NCBI GenBank assembly: GCA_002705575.1
Contig: PAHI01000052.1
Span: 1-22,768, forward strand
DNA from: Fidelibacterota bacterium
Lineage (GTDB): Bacteria; Marinisomatota; Marinisomatia; SCGC-AAA003-L08; GCA-002719095
Reading direction: 5' to 3'
DNA length: 22,768 nt
Shown: in pieces, positions 1 through 9,039 of the stretch
How the letters are laid out: each line of letters opens with the position of its first letter
Position numbering within the stretch: position 1 is the stretch's first letter
Made by a program: the position numbers and the translations under genes
Notes under the pieces: generated by a model
The model's database searches: none
What the model was told of the DNA's origin: nothing
Seen by the model: only the letters and a program-made list of their open reading frames with translations

Positions 1-446
1 AAAATTATTAAAACCAAAAAAATCGGATTAATTAATGTAATTAAATAAGCAACAATATTAGTAGGACCTGATCCAACTGGAATTAAACCAAAAAAATAAA
101 TCAATAAAGTTAATGTTGAGAAAATCACCAATAACAATTTGTTAGAGACTTTTTTTGGCCAAAAGTTTGTCCTTAAAATCCTAAATTGTTTTATTTTTAT
201 GAGAGGTAAAAAAAATATTAAAAGAGGAGTTGCAAGATAAATAAAAGCTAAATATAAAAGATTTAGAAAATTTGTATCAAATGTTTGGGCTATATGATCC
301 CCATTTAATCTTTGATTTTTTAATATATCCCCAAAAGAAAGAATTAATGGACCTAAAAAAAAGAATAAATAAGTAATTAAAACATTTTGATCTAAATGTA
401 TTTTTTCAAAAAATCTTATTTTTAATTTTTTATTAAGTAATCTCAA
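1..446 (-). CDS. Integral membrane protein, partial (C-terminus outside window)
   Basis: The minus strand stays open from a TTG start that overlaps the stop of the upstream gene (TTGA arrangement) to the left window edge, about 148 codons. An AAGG Shine-Dalgarno-like motif lies about 10 bases before the TTG, and an in-frame TAA just upstream excludes a longer reading. The translation begins MRLLNKKLKIRFFEKIH and contains at least three long hydrophobic stretches (about residues 22-38, 65-85 and 105-120, then more near the edge), so it is a multi-pass inner-membrane protein. It is the last visible gene of the leftward polysaccharide operon. The family is not recognisable from this piece; a Wzy-type polymerase or a GT-C transferase is possible from context only. 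Exact coordinates at the start may be off by a base or two. Confidence 0.6.
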   Translation of the reverse strand, partial: MRLLNKKLKIRFFEKIHLDQNVLITYLFFFLGPLILSFGDILKNQRLNGDHIAQTFDTNFLNLLYLAFIYLATPLLIFFLPLIKIKQFRILRTNFWPKKVSNKLLLVIFSTLTLLIYFFGLIPVGSGPTNIVAYLITLINPIFLVLII

Positions 447-2386
447 TTTCTTGACACCTTAAAATTACAATCCAAAAATTCCTTGTATTTAACCTTTCTT
501 ATTACCCATTTTACTGTTTTTCTATATTCAGAAAAAGGATTTCTTGTTGCGCTTTCAAAAAGTTTTAATTCGTAATTACTGTTTTTAAAACATTTATTTA
601 ATTGATTACCAACTTTTGAATCTTGATTACTTACCAAGACAATTTCTGTATTATCTTGTAAATTCTTCTTTTCCTTTAATTTTAAGAAATTAGAATATGA
701 ATCCTTACCTTCAAAATCAATAGGATCTAAACTTGCAAAATTTTGATTTGATACGGAACGCGTTCTTGAATCCAAAAAGATTAAATATTTATTATCAAAT
801 TTTTCTTCTAGATATTTATGCATAGAATAGCCATTTATATTATTAAATTCAAAATTACTTTTACCTTGTAAAGAAAATCTTATATAAGAAAAATAAAATA
901 AGCTTAATACTAATAAAATACTAATTCCTTGGAAAATAGCAAAGCCATTAAACATTTTAGAATAAAAATTAATACTGATATTCTCTAAAATTTTAGAATA
1001 AATTTTATCTTGTTTAATAATTTGCATGAAAATAAAAAATAAAAGCAGGATGATTGGTGCCAAAAAGAATCTTGTAGATGGTGGAGCTATTATTGAAATC
1101 AAAAAGATAATTAAACTTGAAAAAATAAAGAATATTTTATTTCGTATGTAAAGAAATAAAATAGTTACATATATTGGTAATAGTCCAAGAATTGAAGTTA
1201 GATTAGAAAAAGAAGTTGGAATTATTAAGTAGAAAGGGAAAGGTAATTTATTTTCGGTATAAGTTTTAATCCAATTAAGAAATGAATATGATTCAAAATC
1301 TCTATTGAGAGGAGAGAAAAAAGCGTTGAATAAGCTGGATTCATAAAAGTAAACCCTATGAATAGCAAAGGGAATATATAAAATAAGGAAAGCAGAAAAA
1401 AGAATCAGAAATCCAGCAATAGTTTTTTTCTGATTAATTTTAAAATTGAATTCTTTTTGATTACTTTTTAAATCTAGAGAATAATAAATCAAAAGGGCAA
1501 TGATATTAATTGAACCACAAATAACTAAACTATATTTGGATGTTGTAGCAGTAAAAATTAGAAAAAATAAAAAGAAAAGATTTTTCTTACTAAACTTTAA
1601 ATTGCCTTGAACAATATTTAGGAATAAAAAACTTGTAATTACTAATAATGATGTTGGAAAAAGTTGCGGCTTAGCAGTAAGAGTTAAAAATATGAAAACT
1701 GGAGAAGAAACTAATACTAGAGGTAAAGTTTGCAAAATATATCCAAAATATTTATTTTTTATTGGGTAGTATTTTGAATTTAATAGAAAAATTGCCTCTT
1801 TTACTAAAAAATAAACATTAATTAGTCCAAGATATTGAATTAAAGTTATTAAAGGAATTGCTTCTACAGAAATAAAGCTTGCAATTAATTTCTCTCCATT
1901 CATTGCCAAAAGAGACGTATACCAAGTGGGATCATAAGAAGTAAAATTTAAATATTGAATTGCAACCCCAAGATGATAATCTAAGGAATCTCCAGATGAA
2001 ATAGGTATAAATGATAATAAAAAATATACTAATAAAATTGAAAATTCTAGAAATAGAATAAGATTAAATTTATGAAAAGATATTCCAACATAAATCAATT
2101 TTTTAGAATGTCTGATAATAAATTTAAGATTTTCAAGAATTTGATCTAGACTACTAATTACCGATAAAAATAAAAAAACTATAGTTAAAAATTTATATAG
2201 GTTTGGTTGATTAAATATCGAAATTAAGGATGCAAAAAATTGAAATATTACAAAACCAAAAGATATCGATAATAGAATTTCTAATTGAACTGAATTTTTT
2301 TTTTTAAACTCTAAAAAGAAAGATTTTACTTTAGATCCATTTAAATAAACACAATATAAATATATCAACGATATTAAAATTTCCAT
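443..2386 (-). CDS. Large multi-pass membrane protein, GT-C glycosyltransferase-like
   Basis: This 647-residue protein has about 10-12 hydrophobic segments over residues 1-510 and a soluble C-terminal tail of roughly 130 residues. In the first large loop after a hydrophobic segment it carries DSLDYHLG (residues 133-140). This resembles the acidic D..YH loop motif of GT-C membrane glycosyltransferases (PMT/ArnT-like), which use lipid-linked sugar donors at the outer face of the inner membrane. The family call is inference from topology and this one motif. An O-antigen-modifying transferase is one alternative. The ATG overlaps the TAA of the upstream gene by one base (TAATG), so the two are probably translationally coupled. 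The neighbour upstream is a GT2-GtrA fusion that could charge the lipid donor such an enzyme would use. Confidence 0.75.
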   Translation of the reverse strand: MEILISLIYLYCVYLNGSKVKSFFLEFKKKNSVQLEILLSISFGFVIFQFFASLISIFNQPNLYKFLTIVFLFLSVISSLDQILENLKFIIRHSKKLIYVGISFHKFNLILFLEFSILLVYFLLSFIPISSGDSLDYHLGVAIQYLNFTSYDPTWYTSLLAMNGEKLIASFISVEAIPLITLIQYLGLINVYFLVKEAIFLLNSKYYPIKNKYFGYILQTLPLVLVSSPVFIFLTLTAKPQLFPTSLLVITSFLFLNIVQGNLKFSKKNLFFLFFLIFTATTSKYSLVICGSINIIALLIYYSLDLKSNQKEFNFKINQKKTIAGFLILFSAFLILYIPFAIHRVYFYESSLFNAFFSPLNRDFESYSFLNWIKTYTENKLPFPFYLIIPTSFSNLTSILGLLPIYVTILFLYIRNKIFFIFSSLIIFLISIIAPPSTRFFLAPIILLLFFIFMQIIKQDKIYSKILENISINFYSKMFNGFAIFQGISILLVLSLFYFSYIRFSLQGKSNFEFNNINGYSMHKYLEEKFDNKYLIFLDSRTRSVSNQNFASLDPIDFEGKDSYSNFLKLKEKKNLQDNTEIVLVSNQDSKVGNQLNKCFKNSNYELKLFESATRNPFSEYRKTVKWVIRKVKYKEFLDCNFKVSRN

Positions 2387-3516
2387 TATTTAACTTTTTT
2401 ATAAATATAGTATCTTCTTGAAATATAGTTCCAAAAAAAAGTTGGGAACACAGCAATAAGCTTTCCTATTAGAGATATATTTATAATTTGAATAACTAGT
2501 GAAACTGTTAATGTATTTAGAAGTACCCCAATTAAAGAAAATAATGTGACTAAAAATATCTCAACAGAATTTGAAAATCTACAATTTTTTTTAAATACAG
2601 TTGTTATTCCTAAAAAATAATTCACAAATAATGCTACACAAAAAGCTATTAAATTAGAACTAAATATTGCCATATTTAATTTTTCAAAAAGAAAATAAAA
2701 AATACAAATATCAAAAATAGTCGCTAATCCACCAATTAAAAAATATCTAAAAGCAGACTTTGTAAATAAATATTTTACTCCATTAGAGAGAAATTTTATA
2801 AAAGAATTATTTTTGAAAAAACAATATAGTATTGCAAAGATCGACTGAAATCCATCTTTAAAAGCTTTTATCTTTTTACCTTCTTTTTTTGATCTTGGGA
2901 AGTATTTCCCATTAAACTCAGTAACTTTTTTCCCTTTATTAAGTGCTATGCAAACCAACTCAAAATCGACATTAAAACCATTAAACAAAATTTTCTCTTT
3001 CTTATAAAAATTTAGATTAATAATTTTTAATCCAGTTGCTGTATCACTAAGTCTTTCATTATATAAAAAGTTAGTAATTTCTGTTAAGAATCTAACACCT
3101 AAATAGTTCTGTATATAAACATAATCAGCTCTACCATCAAGTGTTCTTGAAGAAAGCACCATAGATGCTTTTTTGTTTTTCAAACAATTGATTCCCTCAA
3201 AGGCATCATCAACATCATATTCTCCATCTAAATCAAAAATTACTCCAATATCACCATGAGAATTCAAAATCCCTTTTTTAATTGAGCCACCTTTACCAAT
3301 ATTCTTTTTATTAAGAACTTTCTTCGTAATTGGATTATCTAAAGACTGTATCCATTCCCTAGTACCGTCATCTGAATTATTATCTATAAGTAGAATCTCT
3401 ACCTTTTTTTGTAAATCTAATTGATTAATTTTTTCAAGCAAATGTTCATATTCTTTTGGAGCTCTATTAATTTCATTCCATAAACAACATATAAATGATA
3501 TTTTTATTTCACTCAT
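2386..3516 (-). CDS. GT2 glycosyltransferase fused to a GtrA-type membrane domain
   Basis: The 376-residue protein has two parts. Residues 5-230 form a family 2 glycosyltransferase: an N-terminal beta strand, LLIDNNSDDGT (42-52) for nucleotide-sugar binding, and FDLDGEYDVDD (94-104) containing the DxD-type metal site. The pattern resembles DPM1/GtrB-like polyprenyl-phosphate sugar synthases. Residues about 254-372 hold four hydrophobic segments ending in FFWNYISRRYYIY, typical of the GtrA/DPMS flippase-like family. In Shigella-type glucosylation GtrB makes undecaprenyl-P-sugar and GtrA flips it as separate proteins; here both are joined. It probably makes and translocates a lipid-linked sugar for a GT-C transferase, perhaps the next gene, which it overlaps by one base. 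The upstream gap is 57 bases. Confidence 0.88.
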   Translation of the reverse strand: MSEIKISFICCLWNEINRAPKEYEHLLEKINQLDLQKKVEILLIDNNSDDGTREWIQSLDNPITKKVLNKKNIGKGGSIKKGILNSHGDIGVIFDLDGEYDVDDAFEGINCLKNKKASMVLSSRTLDGRADYVYIQNYLGVRFLTEITNFLYNERLSDTATGLKIINLNFYKKEKILFNGFNVDFELVCIALNKGKKVTEFNGKYFPRSKKEGKKIKAFKDGFQSIFAILYCFFKNNSFIKFLSNGVKYLFTKSAFRYFLIGGLATIFDICIFYFLFEKLNMAIFSSNLIAFCVALFVNYFLGITTVFKKNCRFSNSVEIFLVTLFSLIGVLLNTLTVSLVIQIINISLIGKLIAVFPTFFWNYISRRYYIYKKVK

Positions 3517-3573
3517 AAATATATATAGATTCAGATTATTATAAATCTAAAAAGATTAAAAGTAAAAGATTAT

Positions 3574-4698
3574 TTATAAATATAAAATTTTTCTCCATTT
3601 TTTTAAAGCTAAATTTCTCAAGTCATAATTAGAAATATTAAATTTTTCATTATCTTTCCCAGAGTTAAATATTTCTATTAACTTATCATTCATTTGTTGA
3701 ATATTATCCACCGTATATATCGGGAAATCAAAATAATTTTTATATTTTGCTAAAGGTGAATTTTTAAAACAAATTGCAGGTTTTCTTAACCATATCAAAT
3801 CATAAATCTGACCTGAGCATACATATTCATATCCAGATGCACCTGTATGAAAAAACAAAACAACTTCTATGTTTTCTTCTATGTTCTTAAAAAGAATATC
3901 TACTGGAATATATCTACTTTGAACAGTTCCCTCAAAAAAATGTTTTATATTATTATTTTCTTTATATTTAAAGGTATCATCACTTAATCCAGAAGTGGCT
4001 AATGAATATTTGTTTTGATTAAAGCTTAAAAGTTTATAGATATCCTGAGAATTTTTTAATTTAGAATGAACTCCAATAGATGCCGCATACTTTTTCCGAC
4101 TTCTTTCTACGTAAAGTTTTGGAGAATAATCTCTAAATATATAATGCTGTATGTGATCAACCAAATTTTCATTCATCCCCAATTTTTTTAAATTATCAAA
4201 AACCCTTTTTTCTAAACATAAAAATTTCAAGTTTTTTATTTTTGAAAGATTCATTTTTAAAGAAATTAAAATACATTTTTTATATATTTTTTGAAGAAAA
4301 TTTAAGTCTCTTCTTCCCAAAAAGGATAGCTCTCCAGCCATACAAATTAAAATATTGGTTTTCGGTACAAATAATCTTAATATTGATACTAAAGGATAAT
4401 GAACTGGCAAAACTTGAAGGAAAATCACATTTTTAGGCTTTTTTAAAAAAGCTTTAATAAAAATATTAAAAATTAAATTAAACAAATATATATGCATAAA
4501 AATCTTATTTCTATGACTTTTCAAAATGAAAGTCTTAGTTTTCTTATCCAAATTTTTTAAACAAATAGAGCTTTTTTTAAAAAATGCTCTGTTTATTAAA
4601 GTCAACTGACGAAGTACAGATATTACTCCTAGGTAGAAGTCAGCATGTTGTTCTCCATCCTTTAAAAAATCAATTAACCAAACCTTTTCAAAATTCAT
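3574..4698 (-). CDS. Putative GT-B-fold glycosyltransferase
   Basis: A 374-residue protein with no signal peptide. A short hydrophobic patch lies near residues 67-85, and mixed alpha/beta sequence follows. The C-terminal half has the look of the donor-binding half of a GT-B transferase: a histidine-containing loop (VLFFHTGASGYEYVCSGQIY, about 279-298), then a hydrophobic strand with an acceptable GT4-like order of strands, then FPIYTVDN. The classic E-x7-E motif is not evident, so the family is uncertain. Its position between a flippase gene and a GT2-GtrA gene in an O-antigen operon supports a sugar-transfer role. The start ATG is preceded by an AT-rich 58-base gap. It could instead be an unrelated polysaccharide-modifying enzyme. 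Confidence 0.6.
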   Translation of the reverse strand: MNFEKVWLIDFLKDGEQHADFYLGVISVLRQLTLINRAFFKKSSICLKNLDKKTKTFILKSHRNKIFMHIYLFNLIFNIFIKAFLKKPKNVIFLQVLPVHYPLVSILRLFVPKTNILICMAGELSFLGRRDLNFLQKIYKKCILISLKMNLSKIKNLKFLCLEKRVFDNLKKLGMNENLVDHIQHYIFRDYSPKLYVERSRKKYAASIGVHSKLKNSQDIYKLLSFNQNKYSLATSGLSDDTFKYKENNNIKHFFEGTVQSRYIPVDILFKNIEENIEVVLFFHTGASGYEYVCSGQIYDLIWLRKPAICFKNSPLAKYKNYFDFPIYTVDNIQQMNDKLIEIFNSGKDNEKFNISNYDLRNLALKKWRKILYL

Positions 4699-4756
4699 TT
4701 TTTTGTAATTGCATTAAATTTTTAATTAGATTTAACTCAAAATCTTAAAAGTTTTT

Positions 4757-6022
4757 TTAAGCAGTTAATCTTTTTTGATATTTTTTTAAAAAATAGTAAG
4801 GTAATATCCAAGATGCTGTAAATAAGAAACCAATGAGATGAGATATAACCATACCTAAACTTCCAATATTAGGGACGAATACTATAGCAAGGCAATAGGT
4901 AATGGCTAATTGAAATGGTAAATACAAAAGAGGTAGCTTATATTCTTCTATAGCTTGCAAAGAATAAGAGAAGAAGTCTGAGGAAGATCTTACAAAAACA
5001 TAAAGTGATACTAAAAAAGAAAGGCCAATACCGACATTAGAATCACCCCAAATTACATTTGTAAGTAATTTGATTGATACAAATGTTAAAAAGGAAACTA
5101 TAACAATTTTTATATGTTGGAGAAAAATTAATTTTTTTATTTTTGATAATTCATTTGATAATGTAATTTGACTAAAAATCCTTGGTAAATCCAAAGACAC
5201 AAGAAATAAAAAAACATTAGCAAATTTCATTGCAAGATAATATTGAACCAATGAGGATGGTGATACTATCCATAAAATGAAGTTATCTGATTGCAAAATT
5301 ATTGAACCTATAGCTGATGCTCCCCAAACTTTTAATCCCTCTTTAAGTACTTTTTTCTGACTTACATACAAAAATTTTTTACTTATACTTTTATTTTTCT
5401 CTTTATAATATTTAATGAAAAATATTATTAAAGTTAATATTGAGGAGAGGAGAAAAGTTGTTAAAACTAATATAGATAAATTGTATCCTGAAAAATCACG
5501 TAAAAAATATTTTAAATATAAAAAATTGATTATTGGAGGTAAAGCTAAAACACTTGATAATAAATAACCAAATCTAGATGAGAATGCTATTCTTGTAGCT
5601 AAATTTGCTAAAAGTAAAAATGCCGAAGATACCCCTAGTAATAAAAAAAGATTAAAAATTTGAGTTTGATTTAATATACCTTGAGAATTAAATCCCAAAA
5701 TAAAAAAAACTGAAAATAAAGAAATAAAAATTAAACCTATTGAAAAGAAAAGAATTTTCAATGATTTTTTAAATGCAAAATAGGAATTTTTAGATTTTAA
5801 AGCAAAGGTTTGAGCTATAACTGGCTGACCAAAGTCAAAAATGCCTGATAAAGAAATGAAAGTTTGGATAATTATTACAATATTAAATTGATCAGGAGAA
5901 ACTTTATTTATAGATAATTTTATAAATAGTAATTGCAGTAATAATGAAAAACCTCTTATAAGAGTATGAAATAAGGAAATATATTTTTTTTTATTATCTA
6001 AATAGCTTTTCAAAATATTCAA
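4757..6022 (-). CDS. Wzx-like polysaccharide flippase (MOP superfamily)
   Basis: A 421-residue protein of about 12 hydrophobic segments running nearly end to end, separated by short lysine-rich loops. It has the length and topology of Wzx/RfbX O-unit translocases. The N-terminal region (about residues 1-75) shows the pattern of this family: a first helix after a basic start, then a helix ending FDFGQPVIAQTFA. Wzx flips undecaprenyl-diphosphate-linked oligosaccharide units across the inner membrane for polymerisation. Sequence conservation in this family is low, so the call rests on topology, length and context. Only 11 bases separate it from the glycosyltransferase gene upstream, consistent with one operon. 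A general polysaccharide transporter of the same superfamily is the main alternative. Confidence 0.8.
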   Translation of the reverse strand: MNILKSYLDNKKKYISLFHTLIRGFSLLLQLLFIKLSINKVSPDQFNIVIIIQTFISLSGIFDFGQPVIAQTFALKSKNSYFAFKKSLKILFFSIGLIFISLFSVFFILGFNSQGILNQTQIFNLFLLLGVSSAFLLLANLATRIAFSSRFGYLLSSVLALPPIINFLYLKYFLRDFSGYNLSILVLTTFLLSSILTLIIFFIKYYKEKNKSISKKFLYVSQKKVLKEGLKVWGASAIGSIILQSDNFILWIVSPSSLVQYYLAMKFANVFLFLVSLDLPRIFSQITLSNELSKIKKLIFLQHIKIVIVSFLTFVSIKLLTNVIWGDSNVGIGLSFLVSLYVFVRSSSDFFSYSLQAIEEYKLPLLYLPFQLAITYCLAIVFVPNIGSLGMVISHLIGFLFTASWILPYYFLKKYQKRLTA

Positions 6023-6033
6023 ATATTAATTTT

Positions 6034-7056
6034 TTAATTTTTAGCAATTAAGTATTTTTTTAAAATTCTATAGAAGAAGTAAGAAATTCTAAATGGGATT
6101 GCTAATAAATAAATCAGAAAATGAGTAATCATATTTTTATTTGGAATTTCATTCCAAAGTTTAAAAGATAAAACGTCCTCCTTAAAAGAATTAATGGAAA
6201 ATATATAAGTATTCCAAATATGATTTGATTTATAAGTTCTTATTAAAACATTTAGAAAACTTGAATAAAGAGTTTTATCTTTTTTTAGAAATTTTAAATT
6301 TAAAAGAAAACCATTTAAATCTAAATTCATTCTTCCAACCCAATTAGTATAAAAAGAGTCGTTCCCCATATTATTATTTACAAGTGGTTTTGAAACATAG
6401 AGAAGTCTTGTTTCATTAGAAACTATATAATTGAAATAAGGTTTCAAGTGGGAATAGTAAGTTCCCACAAGAGATTTTTCAATTTTTGAAAAGTTTATTT
6501 TTTTTGAATTGAATACAATAGAACTAATATATGAAAAAAGAGATGCTAAATTTTCACATTTCTCTAGATAATAAATTAAGGCTTTTTTACTATCAATATT
6601 AAAGAAATAATTAGAGTCATCATTTCGATCTTCATTACACAATCTTATAAAGTGATCTACTTTAACTTTATTATTTTGATATACATTGTTTCTAGAAGAA
6701 ATAATAATATCATTTTTTTTTATCATCGCAAGGATTCTTTTTAATGCATCTTCTACAAGCCAATCATCACTTCCTATAAGCCAGGCATATTCTGTCTTTG
6801 CCATATTTATGGCTTTAAAATAATTTTTATCAGCTCCCAGATTTGACTTATTAATATTTAAGGATATATCAAGATAAGTATCATTTTGCCATTTTCTTAT
6901 TAATTCCTTAGTTCCATCTTTAGAGCAATTATCACTAATTACTATTGCAATTTTTTGAGATTCTTTTTGCGAATAAATACTTTTTAGCAATCTATTAAGA
7001 AAAAATTCTCTATTATAAGTTGGTATACAAATAGTTAATTCTTTACTATTTTCCAT
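6034..7056 (-). CDS. GT2 glycosyltransferase, abequosyl/tyvelosyltransferase-like
   Basis: The N-terminal 110 residues are a clear family 2 glycosyltransferase: LTICIPTYNRE (7-17), VISDNCSKDGT (39-49), NLGADKN (72-78) and WLIGSDDWL (92-100) with the acidic metal-binding pair. The NLGAD...GSDDW combination resembles the RfbV/abequosyltransferase group, which adds 3,6-dideoxyhexoses to O-units. That resemblance is from memory of the family and is not proven. It lies only 4 bases downstream of the CDP-paratose 2-epimerase gene, so a role as the transferase for the CDP-dideoxyhexose made by its neighbours is a sensible inference. Residues about 310-335 are hydrophobic and could attach the C-terminus to the membrane. 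At 340 residues it is of usual length. Confidence 0.87.
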   Translation of the reverse strand: MENSKELTICIPTYNREFFLNRLLKSIYSQKESQKIAIVISDNCSKDGTKELIRKWQNDTYLDISLNINKSNLGADKNYFKAINMAKTEYAWLIGSDDWLVEDALKRILAMIKKNDIIISSRNNVYQNNKVKVDHFIRLCNEDRNDDSNYFFNIDSKKALIYYLEKCENLASLFSYISSIVFNSKKINFSKIEKSLVGTYYSHLKPYFNYIVSNETRLLYVSKPLVNNNMGNDSFYTNWVGRMNLDLNGFLLNLKFLKKDKTLYSSFLNVLIRTYKSNHIWNTYIFSINSFKEDVLSFKLWNEIPNKNMITHFLIYLLAIPFRISYFFYRILKKYLIAKN

Positions 7057-7060
7057 ATCT

Positions 7061-8122
7061 TTATTTTATTATCTCCTTAGCTTCATCGCACCAATCTATC
7101 ATATTCTTAATACCATCTATTAAGCTATAACTTGGCGACCAGCCTATATAATTTTTTACTTTACTAATATCTGCAATAAATACATCTTGATCACTTTTTC
7201 TTCTTGGCAATTTTGTATAAATTAAATTATCAATATCTATTTCTTTTTTTAATATATTAAAAAGTTCTAATAAACTTAATGAATTTTCTTGACCACCACC
7301 AATATTAAAAACTTCGCCTATTGCTTTTGAGGGATTACAGTAGAAATCATCATAAAGAGAAACTGCATCTTTCACATGAAGTAAATCTCTTACTTGCTTA
7401 CCAGTTCCAGATATTGTGAAGGGAGTAACTTCCAACTTCTTTGAAAATTGAGATTTTTGTTCAAGAGCTGATCTACAGAACCATCCAACCCAACCTTGGT
7501 CATAAGTAGAAAACTGTCTATCACCATAAATAGATGAGTGTCTAAATACAACTGTTTTTAAACCAAAAACACGAGACCAATCTTTTATATACATTTCTGC
7601 AGCTCCTTTTGAGCAACCATAAGGCGTTGAAAAATCTAAAGGAGTTTTTTCATTAAAGCCATTAGGGTAATCTGGATTAAAATATCTAAATTTTTTTTCA
7701 ATTTTTCTTATCCACTCTAAGTCACCATAAACTTTGTTTGTACTGCTAAAGGCTAGAAGTGATTTATCTGAAAACTTTCTTGTTGATTCAAGAATATTAA
7801 AAGTTCCAATTAAGTTACTATATAAATCTTTTCTAGGATTTTTTATCGAAGTTGTCATTGCTACTTGTCCCGCAACATGGCAAATATAATCAAAGGGTTT
7901 ATGCTTTTTAAATATTTCTTCAACAATATCAATATCAGCAATATCATTCTTATAAAAATAAAACTGGTTTAGTTTTGAATTTTTCCTAAGCCATTCAAGA
8001 TTATTTTTACCACCATCTCTTAAAAGCAAGTCAATCACTATAACTTCATAATCTTTTTTTAAAAAATGAGAGGCTAAGTTAGATCCTAAAAATCCACAAC
8101 CACCAGTTATTAAAATTTTCAT
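7061..8122 (-). CDS. rfbE: CDP-paratose 2-epimerase (RfbE-type SDR)
   Basis: A 353-residue extended short-chain dehydrogenase/reductase. It has the NAD-binding glycine motif GGCGFLG (7-13), the catalytic Ser/Thr in FSSTNKVYGD (125-134) and the YxxxK pair YGCSK (168-172). The FSSTNKVYGD block, the VFRHSSIYGDRQF segment and the following DQGWVGWF are hallmarks of CDP-tyvelose 2-epimerases, which interconvert CDP-paratose and CDP-tyvelose through a 2-keto intermediate with tightly bound NAD. The gene follows a CDP-paratose synthase-like gene by 9 bases and precedes a GT2 gene by 4, so it belongs to the same operon. RfbH, which makes the 3-deoxy precursor, is encoded at 16218-17708. Length is close to the roughly 340 residues of enterobacterial RfbE. 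Confidence 0.88.
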   Translation of the reverse strand: MKILITGGCGFLGSNLASHFLKKDYEVIVIDLLLRDGGKNNLEWLRKNSKLNQFYFYKNDIADIDIVEEIFKKHKPFDYICHVAGQVAMTTSIKNPRKDLYSNLIGTFNILESTRKFSDKSLLAFSSTNKVYGDLEWIRKIEKKFRYFNPDYPNGFNEKTPLDFSTPYGCSKGAAEMYIKDWSRVFGLKTVVFRHSSIYGDRQFSTYDQGWVGWFCRSALEQKSQFSKKLEVTPFTISGTGKQVRDLLHVKDAVSLYDDFYCNPSKAIGEVFNIGGGQENSLSLLELFNILKKEIDIDNLIYTKLPRRKSDQDVFIADISKVKNYIGWSPSYSLIDGIKNMIDWCDEAKEIIK

Positions 8123-8131
8123 TTGACCAAC

Positions 8132-8971
8132 CTAAAAATTTAGTCCTTTTATATCTGCAACCATATTATTGTATGAAGGCTCATCAAAGCTATCTTTAAC
8201 TTTTAATTTCCCATTAGCATTAAATTTACTCCATTCCTTAAAAGCAAATTGATAAACATTCATAGGAATTCCACTTCCAATATTTACAACTTTAGGATTA
8301 TTAATTTGTATATCATCCCTTATTAAAGCTTTACATATATGAGAGGCAACAAGCTCTACAGATATGAAATCTCTGATTTGATTCGCCGAATTAATTTCAA
8401 AATCAATACCTTTATAAGCAGCATTTTTAAGCGAAGGCCATAAGTTTTTCTTAAATTGACCCTCACCAAATGCAGTAAAAATTCTTCCATAAAATAGTTC
8501 GATATTTTCCTCTCTAGCAAATGCATTTAAAATTTGAAAGCCTGCTGCCTTGCTAGCAGCATATGGATTATTTGGATTTAGCGATGCATTAGGAGGAATT
8601 CTTTCATAATTATGTTCATTACCATATTCCATACAAGTTCCAGAAGTTATAAATCTTCTAACACCAGCATTTTTAGCTAATTCAATAAGTTTAATACCAA
8701 AATTTACATTTACTTCAGTTAATTCCTCCCAACTAGCCTTCTGGGGGCTAACACCAGCTGTTGCAAGGTGTATGATGGAATCAATACCTTTCAAGTCACT
8801 TATATTAATCTCATTAATTTCTTTTTCTATCCAAGAAGGTGAGTTAACTGATCGAATTCTAAATTTTGAGCCAGGCCTTCTTAAAGCAATAATTTGATAA
8901 TTTGTATTTGCTAAATATTTAATAACATGAGACCCAATAAACCCAGTACCTCCGGTTACGAATATTTTCAT
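8132..8971 (-). CDS. SDR reductase, probable CDP-paratose synthase-like (RfbS/Prt)
   Basis: Read from the ATG at 8971 this is a 279-residue extended SDR beginning MKIFVTGGTGFIGSH. It has GGTGFIG (7-13), the catalytic region TSGTCMEYG (109-117) and YAASK (137-141). A TTG at 9001 would add ten residues before the usual start of the Rossmann fold and is less likely; an AAGGA lies about 13 bases before the chosen ATG. Many SDRs look alike, so substrate assignment rests on neighbours. It sits 9 bases before an RfbE-type epimerase, and RfbH is encoded in the window. In that pathway RfbS reduces CDP-4-keto-3,6-dideoxyglucose to CDP-paratose, and enterobacterial RfbS is the same length. CDP-abequose synthase or another 4-ketoreductase remains possible. 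It is probably the first gene of the leftward operon. Confidence 0.72.
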   Translation of the reverse strand: MKIFVTGGTGFIGSHVIKYLANTNYQIIALRRPGSKFRIRSVNSPSWIEKEINEINISDLKGIDSIIHLATAGVSPQKASWEELTEVNVNFGIKLIELAKNAGVRRFITSGTCMEYGNEHNYERIPPNASLNPNNPYAASKAAGFQILNAFAREENIELFYGRIFTAFGEGQFKKNLWPSLKNAAYKGIDFEINSANQIRDFISVELVASHICKALIRDDIQINNPKVVNIGSGIPMNVYQFAFKEWSKFNANGKLKVKDSFDEPSYNNMVADIKGLNF

Positions 8972-9039
8972 GAATGATTTTTTTTCCTTAATTGATGACA
9001 ATAATAGTTTATTATTTTAAATATTTCCATTTTAGTTTT
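8972..9039. promoter_or_regulatory. Divergent promoter region between the two sugar-nucleotide operons
   Basis: The leftward operon (start 8971) and the rightward UDP-sugar pair (start taken as 9040) diverge across 68 AT-rich bases. Both operons must be transcribed from here or from within each other's 5' ends. No convincing -35/-10 pair stands out. The placement is inferred from gene direction only. Confidence 0.35.

Noticed and set aside
4242..4436. Plus-strand 64-codon ORF
   Set aside because: It lies wholly inside the minus-strand GT-B-like gene and has no family features; a shadow frame.
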